Source of the DNA: Sphingomonas sp.
Lineage (GTDB): Bacteria; Pseudomonadota; Alphaproteobacteria; Sphingomonadales; Sphingomonadaceae
Direction of reading: 5' to 3'
Assembly (NCBI RefSeq): GCF_023266535.1
Contig: NZ_JAHFPY010000022.1
Coordinates: forward strand, 1 to 33,493
Length of the DNA stretch: 33,493 nt
The translations under genes and the position numbers were made by a program. The notes beneath the pieces were generated by a model. It was given only the letters and a program-made list of their open reading frames with translations. It did not search any database and was not told where the DNA came from. Within the stretch, counting starts at the first letter, position 1; every line of letters starts with the position of its first letter. Positions 1-7,488 of the stretch are shown in pieces.

Positions 1-296
1 GAAAGCTCGCGCGCGTTGAGTTCACTGTCGAATGACAGGCCCAGCGCTTCCTCATTCTGCCAGCGGACGACCCCCGTCCGGCCGAACGTTCCGCAATCCA
101 GCTCGACGGCGGTTCCGGTGGGCAGGCGCGCGGCGCAATGCAGCCTGGCGCCGCCGGCGGAAAGGTCGAGCATCTGGACATGGTGGCGCTCGCGTCCGGC
201 CTGGAGAAATGCCGGCAACGCCACCGCGACCCGCGGATAAACGCGGCGGTCGGCATAGGCATCTTGCTCTTGTGGGGACGGTACTGGGCTGGCCAT
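1..296 (-). CDS. PilZ-domain protein, 3' end cut by the window edge
   Basis: The first 98 codons of a minus-strand gene are visible and the frame is still open at base 1. The protein begins MASPVPSPQEQDAYADRR. It carries the PilZ signature: an arginine cluster (DRRVYPR, residues about 16-22), then LDLSAGGARL (about 41-50, the D/NxSxxG element), then a beta-strand GVVRW and GLSF near residue 90. In the PilZ family the RxxxR and DxSxxG motifs bind cyclic di-GMP, and the spacing fits here. The spacing before the first motif is short, so this looks like a stand-alone PilZ protein rather than a BcsA-type fusion. The ATG at 296 is preceded by a purine-rich GGGGAG about 6 nt upstream (297-310), which supports this start. 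The partner or output cannot be told because the C-terminus and downstream gene lie outside the window. Family is confident, function is inference. Confidence 0.85.
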   Translation of the reverse strand, partial: MASPVPSPQEQDAYADRRVYPRVAVALPAFLQAGRERHHVQMLDLSAGGARLHCAARLPTGTAVELDCGTFGRTGVVRWQNEEALGLSFDSELNAREL

Positions 297-494
297 TTAA
301 TCTCCCCGCTACGCATGGCCTAGCACGCGGGTGCTGCCAGAAAGTAAACGGCAAGCTCCGAATTGGGTGGAAGGTGAAGTTTGGCGGGATCGGCACAAAT
401 CGTGACATTCGCAGAGCTCAGGACAGACCCTCGTGCAATGCCCGCGGCAGAGGAGTAGCGGGTCAACGAGCAATCTTAGATCGGAGATCGCAGC

Positions 495-1394
495 ATGAAC
501 CAGACGCCGACCAACGCCCTCGACCGCCGCGCGCTGATCCGCGCAGCCGCACTGGCGCCTCTGGCGGCGCCGCTCGTCGTGGGAAGTGCCAAGGCCCAGA
601 GCGCGTCGGGCACACGACCAACGCCACCGAACGCGCGCATGCGCGTGCGGCGGCTGACCTGGGCCGGAATCGAGGTCGAGCTCGGTGATACTGCGTTGTT
701 CGTCGATGCGTTGCCGGTCGATGCGCAGGCGGGCGATCCTGCCGATCTGCTCGCGACGACCAAGAAGCCCGCGGCGCTGGTCACCCACCGCGACAACGAT
801 CATTTCAGCAACGCCGCGCTCAGGACCATCCTCGGCGAAAGCGGGCGGCTGGTGACGCAGGCCGAGACGGTGCCGTGGATCGACACGCGCGGGCTGCGTG
901 TCCAGGGGGTCGCGATGTGGGAGCCGGTCTTCTTTCCAGTCTGGGGAGGCGACCTCGTCGCGTTCGCGGTCCCTGCGGTAGACGGGTTCGGCGCGCCGCA
1001 GTCCTCATGGGTGATCGACGGCGGCGGCGCGCGCATCTTTCACGGCGGCGACACGCAGTGGCACGGCCGTTGGGTCGATTACGGCCGCGCCTACGGCCCG
1101 TTCGACGCGGCCTTTCTGCCGATCAACGGCGCGCGGATCAACGCCGGGCGCGTGGTCGACGACGGCATCCCGGCGGTGCTGACCCCCGAACAGGCGGTGA
1201 TCGCCGCGCATCGCCTCGGCGCGCGCCGGCTCATCCCGATCCACTACGGCCAGCCCGACCCGCCGGGCTACAACGAGATCGACCATCCGCTCGATCGGCT
1301 CAAGAAAGCGGCGCAGGGTGTGATCCCGCTAACCATCCTCGGTACGGGAGAATGGACCGACATCGCCGGCGGCGGCCGGTGCGAAAATGGATGA
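495..1394 (+). CDS. Tat-exported metallo-beta-lactamase-fold hydrolase (UlaG/RomA-like)
   Basis: The protein is 299 aa. The N-terminus has a twin-arginine signal (DRRALIRAAALAPLAAPL, residues 10-27) with a likely AxA cleavage before residue 36, so it is predicted to act in the periplasm. The mature part begins with the RLTWAGIEVELG strand typical of UlaG-like MBL proteins. The metal motif reads HRDNDH (98-103) rather than the usual HxHxDH, so the second ligand position is Asp100. Later elements include IFHGGDTQWHG (ligand Asp) and a C-terminal IPIHYG (ligand His). The start is supported by GGAGAT about 9 nt upstream of the ATG. Relatives include NAPE-PLD-like and UlaG lactonases, but the substrate cannot be read from sequence. 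The gene stands alone between the PilZ gene and the low-GC island. Confidence 0.85.
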   Translation: MNQTPTNALDRRALIRAAALAPLAAPLVVGSAKAQSASGTRPTPPNARMRVRRLTWAGIEVELGDTALFVDALPVDAQAGDPADLLATTKKPAALVTHRDNDHFSNAALRTILGESGRLVTQAETVPWIDTRGLRVQGVAMWEPVFFPVWGGDLVAFAVPAVDGFGAPQSSWVIDGGGARIFHGGDTQWHGRWVDYGRAYGPFDAAFLPINGARINAGRVVDDGIPAVLTPEQAVIAAHRLGARRLIPIHYGQPDPPGYNEIDHPLDRLKKAAQGVIPLTILGTGEWTDIAGGGRCENG

Positions 1395-1493
1395 GCGGGA
1401 ATTGCGTCAGAGCAAAGACGCTGAAAGCCCGACGAATCCGAACATTGAAATAGCGAGGTAGCTCATACCCGCTGAGGCTGAGTTGGTTCGCGC

Positions 1494-1523
1494 CATGTCC
1501 ACAAAGGGTGGAAAGCGGACGCT
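1494..1523. repeat. 30-bp imperfect palindrome, copy 1 of 3
   Basis: Two 9-base arms (1494-1502 and 1515-1523) flank a 12-base loop reading AAAGGGTGGAAA. The core pair is GTCC/GGAC. The same 9-12-9 layout recurs at 2027-2056 and 2495-2524, with a loop of AATGGGT(G/C)GAAA. This copy keeps the best right arm (GCGGAC) and has a changed left arm. It lies about 100 nt after the MBL gene. The surrounding 1395-1638 (244 nt) holds no gene I can support. Confidence 0.7.
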
Positions 1524-1638
1524 ATGAACTTGGTCGACGCTTTAGGATGCATCTTCCGGTTACGGTCCGCAATGAATCGGTTACGCGGGATTGGCTGCCG
1601 CTGCCGGAAAGTATCGAAATGCTTGCGGGTGAAAGCTT

Positions 1639-2028
1639 ATGGAAATTATCTTCGAGGTCATCTTTCAGTTCCTGGGCGAACTGCTCCTTCAGATCGTCTT
1701 TCAAATCGTTGCGGAACTGGGATTTCATAGTCTCGAAAATAGTCTTCGCCGTAGAGCGAACCCGGCGTTTGCAACCATCGGCTATATTCTCTGGGGCCTG
1801 ATGGCCGGCGGCCTCAGCCTCTGGATCTTGCCGGATTCAATTATCGAAGTACCGGTATTTCGCGTGATGAATCTGGTCGCAACGCCCGTCGCACTCGGGT
1901 TTCTTATGATGCTGATTGGCAGGCTCAGGGTTCGCAAGGGTCAAGACCTCGTTCGCCTCGACCAGTTCGGGTACGCCTTTATCTTCGCTTTTGCGATGGC
2001 CTTCGTTCGCTTTGTCTGGGCAGCCTAA
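1639..2028 (+). CDS. small inner-membrane protein of unknown function
   Basis: A 129-aa hydrophobic protein that I do not recognise at family level. It begins with a very hydrophobic, amphipathic stretch (EIIFEVIFQFLGELLLQIVF, residues 2-21). A basic segment (SLRRRAN, about 34-40) follows, then three likely membrane helices: about 44-63 (ATIGYILWGLMAGGLSLWIL), 76-93, and 109-128 at the C-terminus. Between the last two is a charged loop (GRLRVRKGQDLVRLDQ). The ATG at 1639 follows GGGTGAAAG, a plausible ribosome-binding site. Base composition is clearly lower in GC than the flanking core genes. The TAA stop (2026-2028) overlaps the first two bases of the 30-bp palindrome. It may be part of a transferred gene module, and no function is assigned. 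Confidence 0.7.
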   Translation: MEIIFEVIFQFLGELLLQIVFQIVAELGFHSLENSLRRRANPAFATIGYILWGLMAGGLSLWILPDSIIEVPVFRVMNLVATPVALGFLMMLIGRLRVRKGQDLVRLDQFGYAFIFAFAMAFVRFVWAA

Positions 2029-2056
2029 TGTCCGCAATGGGTGGAAAGCTGCCATT
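2027..2056. repeat. 30-bp imperfect palindrome, copy 2 of 3
   Basis: Arms AATGTCCGC (2027-2035) and GCTGCCATT (2048-2056) match as an inverted repeat at 7 of 9 positions around the loop AATGGGTGGAAA. The TAA stop of the preceding gene supplies the first two bases. A GTG inside the loop (2041) is in frame with the next gene, but it is better explained as repeat sequence than as a start. Confidence 0.75.
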
Positions 2057-2076
2057 ACTGGCTCTACCTTCTCAAC

Positions 2077-2496
2077 ATGAACGATGACCCGGTTTTAGCG
2101 CGGCTTCTTCGCCACCCCACCGGCCTGAAGGCTGGCGGACTAACCAGTCAGCATGAGGTTCTAGCGACCTACCACACGCATTCGGGTGAGACGCCCTTTG
2201 CCATTTGCCGCGACGGCTTGCTGCTGAACCCCAGCGCTGACGCCCGATTTGTGCCGTTCGTCGAGATAGAGGACGCCGGTTACTACAATCACGAAATGGT
2301 CAGGCGTGCGAAGGCAGGACGTGTCAGCGGCGTATCAGGACCCCTCTCAATACGGCTGCGGTCTGGCGAGGTGGTAGATTTGTCGGTCGAGGTTCGCGAG
2401 GATGGTATGCCGGACCTGCTGACAATCGCGAGCTTCATCCAACAGCGAGCAACCATTTATAGAGCCGAAGAGCGCCGAGCGCAGCCAAACGGCTAA
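2077..2496 (+). CDS. hypothetical protein, possibly PH-like fold
   Basis: About 139 aa from the ATG at 2077. The frame extends upstream to a GTG at 2041, but that GTG lies inside the palindromic repeat, so I prefer the ATG. No clear Shine-Dalgarno is seen for either. The protein has no signal peptide or membrane segment. The central part (FAICRDGLLLNPSADARFVPFVEIEDAGYY, about residues 45-75) followed by LSIRLRSGEVVDLSVEV resembles the strand pattern of small bacterial PH-like domains, in which a query strand, a 'call residue by residue' sheet and a C-terminal helix (LLTIASFIQQRA) occur. That fold is only a guess. GC is lower than in neighbours, and the TAA stop (2494-2496) lies in the third palindrome copy. 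It is convergent with lysS. Confidence 0.6.
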   Translation: MNDDPVLARLLRHPTGLKAGGLTSQHEVLATYHTHSGETPFAICRDGLLLNPSADARFVPFVEIEDAGYYNHEMVRRAKAGRVSGVSGPLSIRLRSGEVVDLSVEVREDGMPDLLTIASFIQQRATIYRAEERRAQPNG

Positions 2497-2524
2497 TGTC
2501 CGCAATGGGTCGAAATCGGTCATG
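2495..2524. repeat. 30-bp imperfect palindrome, copy 3 of 3
   Basis: Left arm AATGTCCGC (2495-2503) is identical to copy 2. The loop is AATGGGTCGAAA (2504-2515). The right arm TCGGTCATG is decayed (6 of 9 expected bases). As in copy 2, the stop codon of the preceding gene runs into the left arm. The element lies between convergent genes and could also act as a weak terminator hairpin. Confidence 0.7.
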
Positions 2525-2545
2525 ACGAATAGGCCGTAACCAGTC

Positions 2546-4147
2546 TCAAGCCTCGACCTGCTCCAGCGCCTCCGCAATCAAACGCCGGCTGTTGTCGATC
2601 CCGTAGAGCGCAATGAAGCTGCCCATGCGCGGGCCCTGTGGCGAACCCAGCAGCGTCTCGTAGAGCGCCTGGAACCAGTGGCGCAGGCTCTCGAACGGAT
2701 AACGCTTGCCGACCTCGAACACGACATTCTGGATTTCGTCGCCCGGCGTATCGGGCGGCAGCTTGGCCAGCTCGGCGTCGAGGTCCTTCAGCGCGTCGAC
2801 CTCCTGCCCCTGCGGTGCCCGGCGCTTGAGCGTCGGCGCGACGAAATCGCGGGCATAATTGACCGCCAGCCCGATCAGCTTGTCGAGCTCGGGATCGCTC
2901 TCGGGCGAGGTGCCGGGCGCATAGCGCTGGACGAACCGCCACGCCGTTTCCTTGTCGGCGACGCCCGGCAATGAGGCGAGGTTCAATAGCAGCCCATAGG
3001 TCAGCGGCAGCACCCCGGTCGGCACCTTGCCGCCATGGATATGGTGGACCGGGTTGCCGAGCTGCTGCTCGATCGGCTGGGCCGGATAATTGCCGCGGAA
3101 CTGGTAATATTCGTCGACCGCGCGCGGGATCACGCCGATGTGCAGCGACTTGGCCTTGCGCGGCTCGCGATAGGCGAAGAAGGACAGGCTCTCCTCATTG
3201 CCATAGGTCAGCCATTCCTCGAGGCTGAGGCCATTGCCCTTGGACTTGGAGATTTTCTCGCCCTTTTCGTCGAGGAACATCTCGTAGTTGAAGCCCTCGG
3301 GCGGGCGGCCGCCGAGCACCCGGGTGATCTTGCCGGACTGGATGACGCTGTCGATCAAATCCTTGCCGGCCATTTCATAGTCGACGCCCAGCGCGACCCA
3401 GCGCAGCGCCCAGTCGACCTTCCACTGCAGCTTCGACCGGCCCGACAGCGCCGATTGCTCGACCGCGCTGCCGTCCTCGTCGGTGAAGGCGATCGTCCCG
3501 GCGTCGGCATCGACCACGCGGACCGGCACCTGCAGCACCTTGCCGCTGGCCGGCGAAATCGGCAACACCGGCGAATAGGTCTGGCGCCGCTCCTCGCGCA
3601 GCGTTGGCAGCATAACGCCCATCACCTCGTCCCACTTGCCGAGGACCTGCCTGATGGTCTCGTCGAACCGGCCCGAAGCATAATATTCGGTCGAGGAAGC
3701 AAACTCATAATCGAAGCCGAAGCGGTCGAGGAAGCGCCGCAGCATCGCATTATTGTGGGCGGCGAAGCTGTCGTACTCGCCGAACGGGTCGGGCACCTTG
3801 GTCAGCGGCATGCCGAGATAATTCGCCAGCATTTCCTGCTGCGGAACATTGTCGGGGACTTTCCTCAGGCCATCCATGTCGTCGCTGAACGCAATCAGCC
3901 GCGTAGGAGCGCCGCCGCTCAGCTCCTCATAGGCGTGGCGGACCATGGTAGTGCGCAGCACTTCGTTGAAGGTGCCGATATGCGGCAGGCCCGACGGGCC
4001 ATAGCCGGTCTCGAACACCATCGGCTCGGGTACGCCGGCCTTTGGCGGCTTGCCCTCGGGCCAGCGCTTCAACAGCTTGCGCGCTTCCTCATAGGGCCAG
4101 GCCTTGGACGTGAGGGCAGCTTCGCGAATGGCGGCGGGGACGGTCAT
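2546..4147 (-). CDS. lysS: lysine--tRNA ligase, class I
   Basis: A 533-aa class I lysyl-tRNA synthetase that charges tRNA-Lys in the cytoplasm. This class is unrelated to the class II enzyme of E. coli and is normal in alphaproteobacteria. The class I signatures are visible: PSGLPHIGTFNEV (HIGH-type motif, His56-Gly58) and EKISKSKGNGLS (KMSKS-type motif, near residue 298). The N-terminal ETGYGPSGLPHIGT context is typical of LysRS-I, and length matches the family. The reading frame continues open far upstream (to about 5560), but only because it is antisense to the GC-rich helicase gene. The protein similarity starts at the ATG at 4147 (MTVPAAIREAALTSKAWPYE). It is divergent from the helicase gene, with a REP doublet in the shared upstream region. 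Confidence 0.95.
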   Translation of the reverse strand: MTVPAAIREAALTSKAWPYEEARKLLKRWPEGKPPKAGVPEPMVFETGYGPSGLPHIGTFNEVLRTTMVRHAYEELSGGAPTRLIAFSDDMDGLRKVPDNVPQQEMLANYLGMPLTKVPDPFGEYDSFAAHNNAMLRRFLDRFGFDYEFASSTEYYASGRFDETIRQVLGKWDEVMGVMLPTLREERRQTYSPVLPISPASGKVLQVPVRVVDADAGTIAFTDEDGSAVEQSALSGRSKLQWKVDWALRWVALGVDYEMAGKDLIDSVIQSGKITRVLGGRPPEGFNYEMFLDEKGEKISKSKGNGLSLEEWLTYGNEESLSFFAYREPRKAKSLHIGVIPRAVDEYYQFRGNYPAQPIEQQLGNPVHHIHGGKVPTGVLPLTYGLLLNLASLPGVADKETAWRFVQRYAPGTSPESDPELDKLIGLAVNYARDFVAPTLKRRAPQGQEVDALKDLDAELAKLPPDTPGDEIQNVVFEVGKRYPFESLRHWFQALYETLLGSPQGPRMGSFIALYGIDNSRRLIAEALEQVEA

Positions 4148-4188
4148 GGCGAGCGCTGTCGCCCTTTGGAGCCATGAAGGCAAGTATT

Positions 4189-4287
4189 GTTCCCCGGCGA
4201 AGGCCGGGGCCCAGGCCCGAGCGCGAGCTCGGGTTGCGGGGACAAGCTTCTGCGAAACTTCCTGGACCCCGGCCTTCGCCGGGGCAC
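4189..4287. repeat. REP doublet (BIME-like), pair 1
   Basis: Two inverted copies of an 18-bp palindrome: CCCCGGCGAAGGCCGGGG at 4192-4209 and its complement CCCCGGCCTTCGCCGGGG at 4267-4284. Each is followed or preceded by a conserved CCAGG/CCTGG flank. About 57 nt lie between, including a smaller inverted repeat CCCGAG...CTCGGG. The head-to-head pair is the classical arrangement of REP/BIME elements mobilised by RAYT transposases. The same unit occurs at 14462-14570. It sits in the upstream region shared by lysS and the helicase gene. Confidence 0.9.
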
Positions 4288-4324
4288 GGTTGCCATTCTG
4301 TTCCAGCTGACGCATTTCGACCGC

Positions 4325-7021
4325 GTGAAATCGCTCGCACTTCCTGCTCTCCATGCAACCCATGCCGGCATCTGGGTTGCCGCCGGCGGCGAGGTGCGCG
4401 AAGCGTCGCGGGGGGAAGCGATCGCCCGGCTGGCCGAGACTCCGCACATCATCTTGAACGCGCCGCTGGTCGGCCAACGCCTCGGCTATGCCGATGTGTC
4501 CGGCCTCGACCTGCTGGAACTGTTCGCCTTCGTCCATCCCGCCCGCTTCGCGGTGCCGACCGTGTCGGGTTTGGCGCGGGCCTGCGGGGTCGAGCCGCCG
4601 GCGAGCGACAATGAGGCGGCGGCGACGCTGGTCGCGATCGCCCAGGCATTGCTCGACCGGCTGGCCGGCGATGATTGGCCCGAGCGGGAAGGGGCCTGGA
4701 CCGCCAATGCCTCGCTGACCCGCATCGGCTGGGCGTGGGCGCCGCAGGTTGGCCGCAACCTCGCCAGGCCGGAGCGCGGCGAGCGGATGCTCTTTTCGCG
4801 CCTGCCGCAATGGGAGGAGGCCGGCGAGCGGCCGCAGCCCAAGAGCCTTTCCATCCCGCCGGCCGATGCCGAAGCCAAGCTCGCCGAGCTGACCGGCAAG
4901 GGTTCGGAGCCGCGCGAGGGCCAGACGGCGATGGCCGCGGAATCCGCCGCGATCTTCGCTCCGCGATGCGTCGAGGGCGAGCCCAACATGCTGTTGGCCG
5001 AGGCGGGGACGGGCATCGGCAAGACGCTCGCCTATCTGGCGCCGGCCTCGCTCTGGGCCGACCGGGCGCAGGGAACCGTCTGGGTCTCGACCTTCACCAA
5101 GGCGCTGCAGCGGCAGCTCGACGCCGAGGGGAAGAAGCTGTTCCCCGATCCCGCCGAGCGAAACCGCCGGATCGTGATCCGCAAGGGCCGCGAGAATTAC
5201 CTCTGCCTGCTCAACCTCGAGGACGCGATGCAGGGCGCCTTCGCCGGTAGGGCGGCGATTTTGGCGCAGCTGGTCGGGCGCTGGGCGGCCTATTCGAAAG
5301 ATGGCGACATGGTCGGCGGCGACCTCCCCGGCTGGCTGCCGAGCCTGTTCCGCCGCGCCGGCGCGGCCGCGCTGACCGACCGCCGCGGCGAATGCGTCTA
5401 CGCCGGCTGCCCGCACTATCGGAAATGCTTCATCGAGCGGGCCGAGCGCGCCGGGCGCGAAGCCGACCTTGTGATCGCCAATCATGCGCTGGTGATGGTC
5501 AACGCCGCGCGCGGGCGGCCGGACGCGCCGAGCCGGATCATCTTCGACGAGGGCCATCATCTGTTTGATGCGGCGGATTCGACCTTCTCCGCCGCGCTGA
5601 CCGGCCAGGAAGCGATCGAGATGCGGCGTTGGATCGTCGGGCCTGAGGGCAAGTCGCGCGGCCGCCGCCGCGGCCTCGCCGCGCGACTGCTCGACGTCTG
5701 CTCATACGACGTGGCTGGGGCGCAAGCCCTTGATAACGCAGTGGAAGCCGCGCTGGCGTTGCCGTCGGACGGCTGGCTGGCCCGGCTAGCCGAGGGCGAT
5801 CCCTTCGGCCCCATCGAGACCTTGCTCTCCGAGGTTCGCGGCACCGTTTACGCCCGGGCCAAGGCGCGGGAGGCGGGCTACGGCCTCGAAACCGAATTGG
5901 CCGAACCCGACGGCAATCTGGTCACCGCCGCGTCGGCCGCGATGGAGGCGCTTGAAGCCCTCGCCAAGCCGCTCGCCGCGCTCACCCGCCGCCTCGAAGC
6001 GGTGCTCGAAGACGCGCCCGACTGGCTCGACAGCCAGGCCCGTGCCCGGGTCGAGGGCGCCATCACCGGCCTCGCCTGGCGCCGCGAGACGCTCGCCGCA
6101 TGGATCGCGCTGCTCGGCCGCGTTGGCGGCGTCGCCGATCCCGATTTCGTCGACTGGCTGGCGATCGATCGGGTCGAGGGCCGCGAATATGATGTAGGAT
6201 TTCACCGCCACTGGCTCGATCCTACACGCCCCCTCGCCCGGGCGGTGCTGGAGCCGGCCCATGGCGTGCTGGTCACCTCGGCGACCCTCCGCGGCAGCGA
6301 CGGCTGGCCGAGCGCCGAGGCGCGGACCGGCGCGCTGCATTTGGGTCATCCAGTCGGTCATTTCGAAGCGGCCAGCCCGTTCGATTATGGCCAGCAGGCC
6401 GAGGTGCTGATCGTCACCGATATCGGCCGCAACGACATTGGCGCGCTGGCCGGTGCCTATGCCCGGCTGATCGAGGCGGCCGAGGGCGGCACGCTCGGCC
6501 TGTTCTCCGCGATCCAGCGGCTGCGCGGAGTCCATGCGCGAATTGCCGACCGGCTGGCACGGGCCGGACTGCCGCTGCTCGCCCAGCATGTCGACCCGAT
6601 CGACACCGGTACGCTGGTCGACATTTTCCGCGACGATCCCCATGCCTCGCTGCTCGGCACTGATGCGCTGCGCGACGGGGTCGACGTCCCCGGAGAGTCG
6701 CTGCGGCTGGTGGTGATGGAGAGGGTGCCCTGGCCGCGGCCGACGGTGCTACATGCGGCGCGCAAGCTGGCCAATGGCGGCAGCGTCTATGATGACCGGG
6801 TAGTGCGGGCCCGGCTCGCCCAGGGGTTCGGCCGATTGATCCGGCGGCAAGGTGACCGCGGCCTGTTTGTCATCCTGTCGAGCGCGCTGCCATCGCGGCT
6901 GCTGACCGCCTTTCCGCCGGAAGTCGCTGTATCGCGCGTTCCGCTCGATGTGGCGCTGGAACGGGTCCGAGCGAAGCTATTCGGAACCACCCGCGTTGAG
7001 CCGGTGGAGATTGATGCATGA
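4325..7021 (+). CDS. DinG/XPD-like Fe-S ATP-dependent DNA helicase
   Basis: A superfamily 2 helicase of the XPD/DinG group, predicted to unwind DNA 5' to 3'. From a GTG at 4325 it is about 898 aa. Visible motifs are Walker A AEAGTGIGKT (Lys233), then four cysteines suited to an Fe-S cluster (Cys294, Cys357, Cys362, Cys368; NYLC and ECVYAGCPHYRKC), then the DEGH box (408-411). Motif VTSATL and a C-terminal arginine-finger region FGRLIRRQGDRG follow. The frame opens upstream at 4187, but residues encoded by 4187-4287 (PGEGRGPG...DPGLRRG) are translated REP repeat, so the start is placed after it. The exact start is uncertain because there is no clear ribosome-binding site. The stop overlaps sixA by 4 nt (ATGA), implying translational coupling. 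A role in repair or replication is inferred. Confidence 0.88.
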   Translation: MKSLALPALHATHAGIWVAAGGEVREASRGEAIARLAETPHIILNAPLVGQRLGYADVSGLDLLELFAFVHPARFAVPTVSGLARACGVEPPASDNEAAATLVAIAQALLDRLAGDDWPEREGAWTANASLTRIGWAWAPQVGRNLARPERGERMLFSRLPQWEEAGERPQPKSLSIPPADAEAKLAELTGKGSEPREGQTAMAAESAAIFAPRCVEGEPNMLLAEAGTGIGKTLAYLAPASLWADRAQGTVWVSTFTKALQRQLDAEGKKLFPDPAERNRRIVIRKGRENYLCLLNLEDAMQGAFAGRAAILAQLVGRWAAYSKDGDMVGGDLPGWLPSLFRRAGAAALTDRRGECVYAGCPHYRKCFIERAERAGREADLVIANHALVMVNAARGRPDAPSRIIFDEGHHLFDAADSTFSAALTGQEAIEMRRWIVGPEGKSRGRRRGLAARLLDVCSYDVAGAQALDNAVEAALALPSDGWLARLAEGDPFGPIETLLSEVRGTVYARAKAREAGYGLETELAEPDGNLVTAASAAMEALEALAKPLAALTRRLEAVLEDAPDWLDSQARARVEGAITGLAWRRETLAAWIALLGRVGGVADPDFVDWLAIDRVEGREYDVGFHRHWLDPTRPLARAVLEPAHGVLVTSATLRGSDGWPSAEARTGALHLGHPVGHFEAASPFDYGQQAEVLIVTDIGRNDIGALAGAYARLIEAAEGGTLGLFSAIQRLRGVHARIADRLARAGLPLLAQHVDPIDTGTLVDIFRDDPHASLLGTDALRDGVDVPGESLRLVVMERVPWPRPTVLHAARKLANGGSVYDDRVVRARLAQGFGRLIRRQGDRGLFVILSSALPSRLLTAFPPEVAVSRVPLDVALERVRAKLFGTTRVEPVEIDA

Positions 7022-7488
7022 AGAGCCTGACCCTGCTGCGCCATGCCAAGACCGAACGCGATTCGGACAGCGGCCGCGATTTCGACCGGCGGCTGATGGA
7101 CCGAGGTCGGGAAGACGCCAAGCGGATGGGCGATGAGATCAACAAGCTTGGCCTGGCCTTCGACCTCGTCCTCTCCAGTCCGGGGGCGCGGGCGGCGGAA
7201 ACCGCCGAACTGGCCCGCCTGTCGCCGCGATACGACCAACGCATTTACGATGCGTCGACCGGTGATCTGCTGGCAATTGTCCAGCAGACTTCGGATGAGG
7301 CTGAGCGCCTCGCCATGGTCGGCCATAATCCAGGCTTCGAGCGGCTGGCGTCGCGGCTGCTGGGTGTTTCCGTCGAAATGCCGACCGGTTCGCTGATCGA
7401 AATCGCCCTGCCGATCGATCAATGGGGAGACGCCGGAAGCAGCGCCGGCCAGCTGGTCAGGTTCCTGAGACCGAAGGAGTTTCTCTAG
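7018..7488 (+). CDS. sixA: SixA-type phosphohistidine phosphatase
   Basis: A 156-aa histidine-phosphatase-superfamily protein. The catalytic RHG-type motif is at the N-terminus (LLRHAKTE, Arg8-His9), followed by SSPGARAAETA (second conserved Arg) and VGHNPGFE (second catalytic His). The short length and the RHAKTE context match SixA, which removes phosphate from histidine of phosphotransfer proteins, notably nitrogen-PTS NPr in E. coli. The start ATG overlaps the helicase stop (ATGA at 7018-7021). The stop TAG (7486-7488) is interleaved with the merR-family stop on the other strand within CTAG. The functional link to the helicase is unclear, and the pairing may only reflect compaction. Confidence 0.88.
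   Translation: MKSLTLLRHAKTERDSDSGRDFDRRLMDRGREDAKRMGDEINKLGLAFDLVLSSPGARAAETAELARLSPRYDQRIYDASTGDLLAIVQQTSDEAERLAMVGHNPGFERLASRLLGVSVEMPTGSLIEIALPIDQWGDAGSSAGQLVRFLRPKEFL

Noticed and set aside
52..408. 118-codon minus-strand frame at the left end
   Set aside because: It overlaps the PilZ gene in another frame. Only the frame starting at 296 has recognisable motifs.
1395..1638. Short overlapping frames around 1508-1801
   Set aside because: They cross the 30-bp palindrome and the start of the membrane-protein gene, and no motif or ribosome-binding site supports them.
1494..2524. CRISPR array or integron
   Set aside because: Three repeats are spaced about 530 and 470 nt apart by genes, not by uniform spacers. 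No cas gene, integrase or attC-like long folded site is present.
3035..4177. 380-codon plus-strand frame inside lysS
   Set aside because: It is a shadow of lysS. It has no family resemblance, and codon use mirrors the opposite strand.
4187..4324. N-terminal extension of the helicase beginning with an ATG at 4187
   Set aside because: Its residues are the translated REP doublet, and the same peptide pattern would arise from any copy of the repeat.
4148..5560. Very long minus-strand open frame continuing upstream of lysS (over 1000 codons in total)
   Set aside because: It is antisense to the GC-rich helicase gene. LysRS similarity begins at 4147 and the extension shows only compositional Arg/Gly/Ala-rich sequence.
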